NCBI RefSeq assembly: GCF_015143595.1
Contig: NZ_WYEU01000001.1
Location: 930,001-994,000, forward strand
Source: Sneathiella sp. P13V-1
Lineage (GTDB): Bacteria > Pseudomonadota > Alphaproteobacteria > Sneathiellales > Sneathiellaceae
DNA length: 64,000 bases
Direction: 5' to 3'
The notes under the pieces are model-generated. The model had not been told where the DNA came from. It saw nothing but the letters and a program-made list of their open reading frames with translations, and did not search any database. Of this stretch, positions 60,778 through 64,000 are shown piece after piece (positions within the stretch are counted from its first letter, which is position 1; every line of letters begins with the position of its first letter). Both the position numbers and the translations under genes were made by a program.

Positions 60778-63540
60778 ATGAGCTATTATACAGATTACCT
60801 GAACGAGATCGAAACTCGCAAAACAGAAGGGTTGCACCCCAAACCAATCGAAGATGGTGCACTTGTCGCAGAGATCATCTCTAACATCCAAGATGCCAAT
60901 AGCGAACATCGCGAAGCGTCCCTTAACTTCTTCATCTATAACACACTACCCGGCACAACAAGCGCCGCGGGTGTGAAAGCGGATTTCCTGAAAGACATCA
61001 TTCTGGGTGCCGCCAAAGTAGAAGAGATTACGCCAGACTTTGCGTTTGAGCTTCTCTCCCACATGAAGGGTGGTCCTTCTGTTGGTGTTCTGCTTGATCT
61101 GGCGCTGGGTGACGATGCGGCGATTGCTGGTCAGGCTGCTGACGTTCTGAAAACTCAGGTGTTCCTGTATGAAGCGGACACAGATCGTCTGAAAGACGCA
61201 TATGAAGCTGGTAACGCGGTTGCCAAAGACATTCTGGAAAGCTACGCAGCCGCTGAGTTCTTCACAAAACTTCCTGATGTGGACGAAGAAATTAAAGTGG
61301 TTACCTATATTGCCGCTGAAGGTGATATTTCCACTGACTTGCTGTCTCCAGGTAACCAGGCGCATTCCCGCTCTGACCGTGAGTTGCATGGTAAGTGCCT
61401 GATCACAGAAGAAGCACAGGCTGAAATCACAGCGCTTAAAGAAGCGCACCCAGATGCTAGCGTTATGCTGATTGCCGAAAAAGGCACCATGGGTGTGGGA
61501 TCATCCCGTATGTCCGGTGTGAACAATGTGGCACTTTGGACAGGTAAGCAGGCCAGCCCCTATGTTCCGTTTGTGAACATTGCCCCGATTGTTGCGGGTA
61601 CGAACGGCATTTCCCCGATCTTCCAGACAACTGTTGGTGTGACCGGTGGTATCGGACTTGACCTTAAAAACTGGGTGAAGAAAACAGATGCAGACGGAAA
61701 CACTGTTTTGAATGAAAATGGTGATCCAGTTCTGGAGCAGGCTTATTCTGTTGAGACAGGCACCGTTCTGACCATCAACACAAAAACCAAGAAACTTTAC
61801 AACGGTGATAAAGAGCTGGTGGATATTTCCTCCGCCCTTACACCGCAGAAAGTTGAGTTTATCAAAGCGGGCGGCTCTTACGCTATTGTCTTTGGTAAGA
61901 AGCTGCAGAATTTTGCTGCTGAAACACTTGGTGTGGATGTCACACCTGTCTTTGCACCTTCCAAAGAAATCTCTCACGAAGGTCAGGGCCTCACAGCCGT
62001 TGAGAAAATCTTCAACAAGAACGCCGTGGGTGTTGCAGGCGGTAAAACACTGCACGCCGGTTCCGACGTTCGTGTGAAAGTGAACATCGTTGGCTCTCAG
62101 GATACAACAGGCCTGATGACATCTCAGGAACTGGAAGCCATGGCGGCGACCGTTATTTCCCCAACAGTGGACGGTGCCTATCAGTCCGGCTGTCACACAG
62201 CGTCTGTTTGGGATTCCAAAGCGCAGACAAATATTCCAAAACTCATGAGCTTCATGAACCGTTTTGGTCTGATCACTGCGCGCGATCCAAAAGGCAAATA
62301 TCACGCCATGACAGACGTGATCCACAAAGTGCTGAACGACATCACTGTGGATGACTGGGCGATCATTATCGGTGGTGACTCTCACACCCGTATGTCCAAA
62401 GGTGTGGCCTTCGGTGCCGATAGTGGTACGGTTGCGCTGGCCCTTGCCACAGGTGAGGCGACAATGCCAATTCCTGAATCTGTGAAAGTGACCTTTAAAG
62501 GCCACATGAAGCCTTACATGGATTTCCGTGATGTTGTGCATGCAACACAGGCGCAGATGTTGAAACAGTTCGGCGAAAACGTCTTCCAGGGCCGCATCAT
62601 CGAAGTTCACATCGGCACATTGCTGGCGGACCAGGCCTTTACATTCACTGACTGGACTGCGGAAATGAAGGCGAAAGCCTCCATCTGTATTTCTGAAGAT
62701 GCAACGCTGATTGAATCTCTGGAAATTGCGAAAAGCCGCATTCAGATCATGATCGACAAGGGTATGGAAAATGAAGCCAAAACCCTGCAGGGTCTGATCG
62801 ATAAAGCGAATGCACGTATCGCAGAGATCAAATCTGGTGAGAAACCAGCTTTGAGACCAGATGATAACGCGAAATACTACGCCGAAGTTGTTGTGGATCT
62901 GGACATCATTGATGAGCCAATGATCGCCGACCCAGACGTAAACAACCCGGATGTATCCAAGCGTTATACTCACGATACAATTCGTCCGGTTTCCTACTAC
63001 GGTGGTGACAAGAAGGTTGATCTTGGCTTTATCGGCTCCTGCATGGTCCATAAAGGCGACATGATCATTCTGTCTCAGATGCTTCAGAATCTTGAGAAAA
63101 TCCACGGTGAAGTGAAGTTCAACGCGCCGCTTGTTGTGGCCCCTCCAACCTACAACATTGTGGATGAGCTGAAAGCGGAAGGCCGTTGGGAAACTCTGCA
63201 GAAATATGCTGGTTTCGAATTTGACGATGCAAATCCGAAAACAACCGCCCGTAAAGAATATGACAATATTCTGTATCTTGAGCGTCCAGGCTGTAACCTC
63301 TGCATGGGTAACCAGGAAAAAGCGGAAAAAGGTGACACTGTAATGGCGACATCTACTCGCTTGTTCCAGGGCCGCGTTGTGGAAGACACTGACGAGAAGA
63401 AGGGCGAGTCTCTGCTGGCCTCTACTCCAGTTGTGGTTCTCTCTACTATCCTCGGCCGGACACCAAATATGGATGAATATAAAGCCGCTGTTGAAGGTAT
63501 TGATCTGACTAAGTTCACACCGTCAACAATGCAACACTAA
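60778..63540 (+). CDS. acnB: Bifunctional aconitate hydratase B
   Basis: A 920-residue AcnB, slightly longer than the 865 residues of the E. coli protein. The N-terminal HEAT-like domain (residues 1-160) is followed by the swivel domain and the catalytic domains. The [4Fe-4S] ligands are C755 (GFIGSCMVHKG), C839 and C842 (PGCNLCMGNQ). It interconverts citrate and isocitrate in the TCA cycle and may handle 2-methylcitrate; AcnB apoprotein can also bind RNA. An extra charged stretch at about 305-325 (KKTDADGNTVLNENGDPVLE) accounts for part of the greater length. Monocistronic with its own terminator. Confidence 0.97.
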   Translation: MSYYTDYLNEIETRKTEGLHPKPIEDGALVAEIISNIQDANSEHREASLNFFIYNTLPGTTSAAGVKADFLKDIILGAAKVEEITPDFAFELLSHMKGGPSVGVLLDLALGDDAAIAGQAADVLKTQVFLYEADTDRLKDAYEAGNAVAKDILESYAAAEFFTKLPDVDEEIKVVTYIAAEGDISTDLLSPGNQAHSRSDRELHGKCLITEEAQAEITALKEAHPDASVMLIAEKGTMGVGSSRMSGVNNVALWTGKQASPYVPFVNIAPIVAGTNGISPIFQTTVGVTGGIGLDLKNWVKKTDADGNTVLNENGDPVLEQAYSVETGTVLTINTKTKKLYNGDKELVDISSALTPQKVEFIKAGGSYAIVFGKKLQNFAAETLGVDVTPVFAPSKEISHEGQGLTAVEKIFNKNAVGVAGGKTLHAGSDVRVKVNIVGSQDTTGLMTSQELEAMAATVISPTVDGAYQSGCHTASVWDSKAQTNIPKLMSFMNRFGLITARDPKGKYHAMTDVIHKVLNDITVDDWAIIIGGDSHTRMSKGVAFGADSGTVALALATGEATMPIPESVKVTFKGHMKPYMDFRDVVHATQAQMLKQFGENVFQGRIIEVHIGTLLADQAFTFTDWTAEMKAKASICISEDATLIESLEIAKSRIQIMIDKGMENEAKTLQGLIDKANARIAEIKSGEKPALRPDDNAKYYAEVVVDLDIIDEPMIADPDVNNPDVSKRYTHDTIRPVSYYGGDKKVDLGFIGSCMVHKGDMIILSQMLQNLEKIHGEVKFNAPLVVAPPTYNIVDELKAEGRWETLQKYAGFEFDDANPKTTARKEYDNILYLERPGCNLCMGNQEKAEKGDTVMATSTRLFQGRVVEDTDEKKGESLLASTPVVVLSTILGRTPNMDEYKAAVEGIDLTKFTPSTMQH

Positions 63541-63563
63541 GCCTTAGCTTAAACCGACAAAAT

Positions 63564-63599
63564 AAAAGCAGCGCTCAAGAAATTGGGCGCTGCTTTTTT
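63564..63599 (+). terminator. Rho-independent terminator of acnB
   Basis: AAAAGCAGCGC and GCGCTGCTTTT form an 11-bp stem with a 12-base loop, followed by T residues, 24 bases after the stop. Confidence 0.93.
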
Positions 63600-63613
63600 G
63601 TGCTTGAAAACGA

Positions 63614-64000
63614 CTAACTGCTTCCAGGTTTTCTGAGTTCTTTCCATTGCAGGAAACTCTCTTCCTGAACACGGTCGAGAGTACCGTCCCCGGCAAATCG
63701 TTCAATCAGCAGGTTTATTTCAGGTAATAACTCCCGGCAGGGGGAGTTTTTGGAAATCATAATTGATGCCTGCCCAAAGCCAACAGGGTGCGGAAGAATG
63801 TTAAAGAGGTCAGACAGGCCTCGTTTCTCAACCTGAACTTTAAAGGGGTATAAGCTGGAGATGATGTAGTCGACGCGGCCATGCTGTAACAAGGAAATCA
63901 GGGTGGAAAAATCGTCTGCCGCTGTCACATTCAGGTGTTTTTTCCGATAAAGATCAAATTCCTCACCATAACTCTCTCCCCGCACTGCTGCGCCATGCTT
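63614..64000 (-). CDS. Family 3 extracellular solute-binding-like protein (5' end outside window)
   Basis: The last 129 residues of a protein whose frame runs on through the right edge. AAVRGESYGEEFDLYRKKHL and the HGRVDYIISSLYPFKVQV segment are typical of the second lobe of SBP_bac_3 proteins, which bind amino acids or similar small molecules for ABC transporters, or which serve as sensors. A GTG at 63985 is internal to the domain and not the true start. It converges with acnB. The ligand cannot be told. Confidence 0.75.
   Translation of the reverse strand, partial: KHGAAVRGESYGEEFDLYRKKHLNVTAADDFSTLISLLQHGRVDYIISSLYPFKVQVEKRGLSDLFNILPHPVGFGQASIMISKNSPCRELLPEINLLIERFAGDGTLDRVQEESFLQWKELRKPGSS

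Noticed and set aside
61501-63105. A 534-codon open frame on the strand opposite acnB
   Set aside because: acnB itself is complete and conserved across this region. The antisense translation is rich in Cys, His and Arg with no family pattern, as expected from a shadow of a biased coding strand.

Overview
The window reads as the chromosome of a free-living, probably marine alphaproteobacterium of the Rhodospirillales/Sneathiellales type. This is inferred from gene order and protein families, not from a marker gene search. Supporting signs are the aroA-cmk-rpsA-sppA-ihfB-lapA block, the pyrF-trpF-trpB-trpA-accD-folC block, the nrnC-kdsD-lptC-lptA-lptB-rpoN-hpf-ptsN block, a TIGR02300-type acidic protein, an Hsp20-DUF1150 pair and two TRAP transporters. 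Genes are packed tightly. No gap reaches 300 bases; the largest, about 280 bases, lies upstream of the response regulator at 5.3 kb.

Layout. 0-6 kb: a MATE exporter cut by the left edge, an L,D-transpeptidase-like protein, an EamA exporter, an unknown Ala/Pro-rich protein, ribA and an OmpR-type response regulator. 6-19 kb: two long leftward housekeeping blocks, interrupted by a YafY-type regulator facing a GST-like gene. 19-22 kb: tRNA-Ala(GGC), then a cobalt-type nitrile hydratase operon (alpha, beta, maturation protein and a small unknown protein). 22-26 kb: a 3-hydroxyacyl-CoA dehydrogenase, a small heat-shock protein with DUF1150, and an M23 peptidase. 26-33 kb: the nitrogen-PTS, sigma-54 and LPS-transport block, running leftward. 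33-39 kb: a GntR/IMPACT-type pair, OsmC, and an operon joining a class III CoA-transferase, an HMG-CoA lyase-type enzyme and a TRAP transporter, faced by a LysR regulator. 40-44 kb: an accessory stretch with a secreted MORN-repeat protein, a DUF2161 nuclease-like protein that lacks an ordinary start codon, and two tandem secreted paralogues of unknown function. 44-52.5 kb: an acyl-CoA ligase, TauE/SafE and TetR genes, then a second TRAP operon with an amidohydrolase and a CobW-type GTPase. 52.5-58 kb: a FecR-RTX secreted protein, a BASS-family symporter, a hybrid histidine kinase and an AT-richer unknown gene. 58-64 kb: a TetR/AhpD-like pair with clear candidate operators, an EamA exporter, acnB, and a family 3 solute-binding protein cut by the right edge.

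Functionally the window joins core metabolism (riboflavin, folate, tryptophan, pyrimidine, chorismate, fatty acid, TCA), ribosome, envelope and stress functions to several catabolic modules. The most useful leads are the TRAP/CoA-transferase/lyase operon (possible 3-hydroxy-3-methylglutarate use), the TRAP/amidohydrolase/CobW operon, the cobalt nitrile hydratase, the MORN/DUF2161/tandem-paralogue island, and several inverted repeats that look like operators for adjacent regulators. No CRISPR array, insertion sequence, prophage or plasmid origin was seen.
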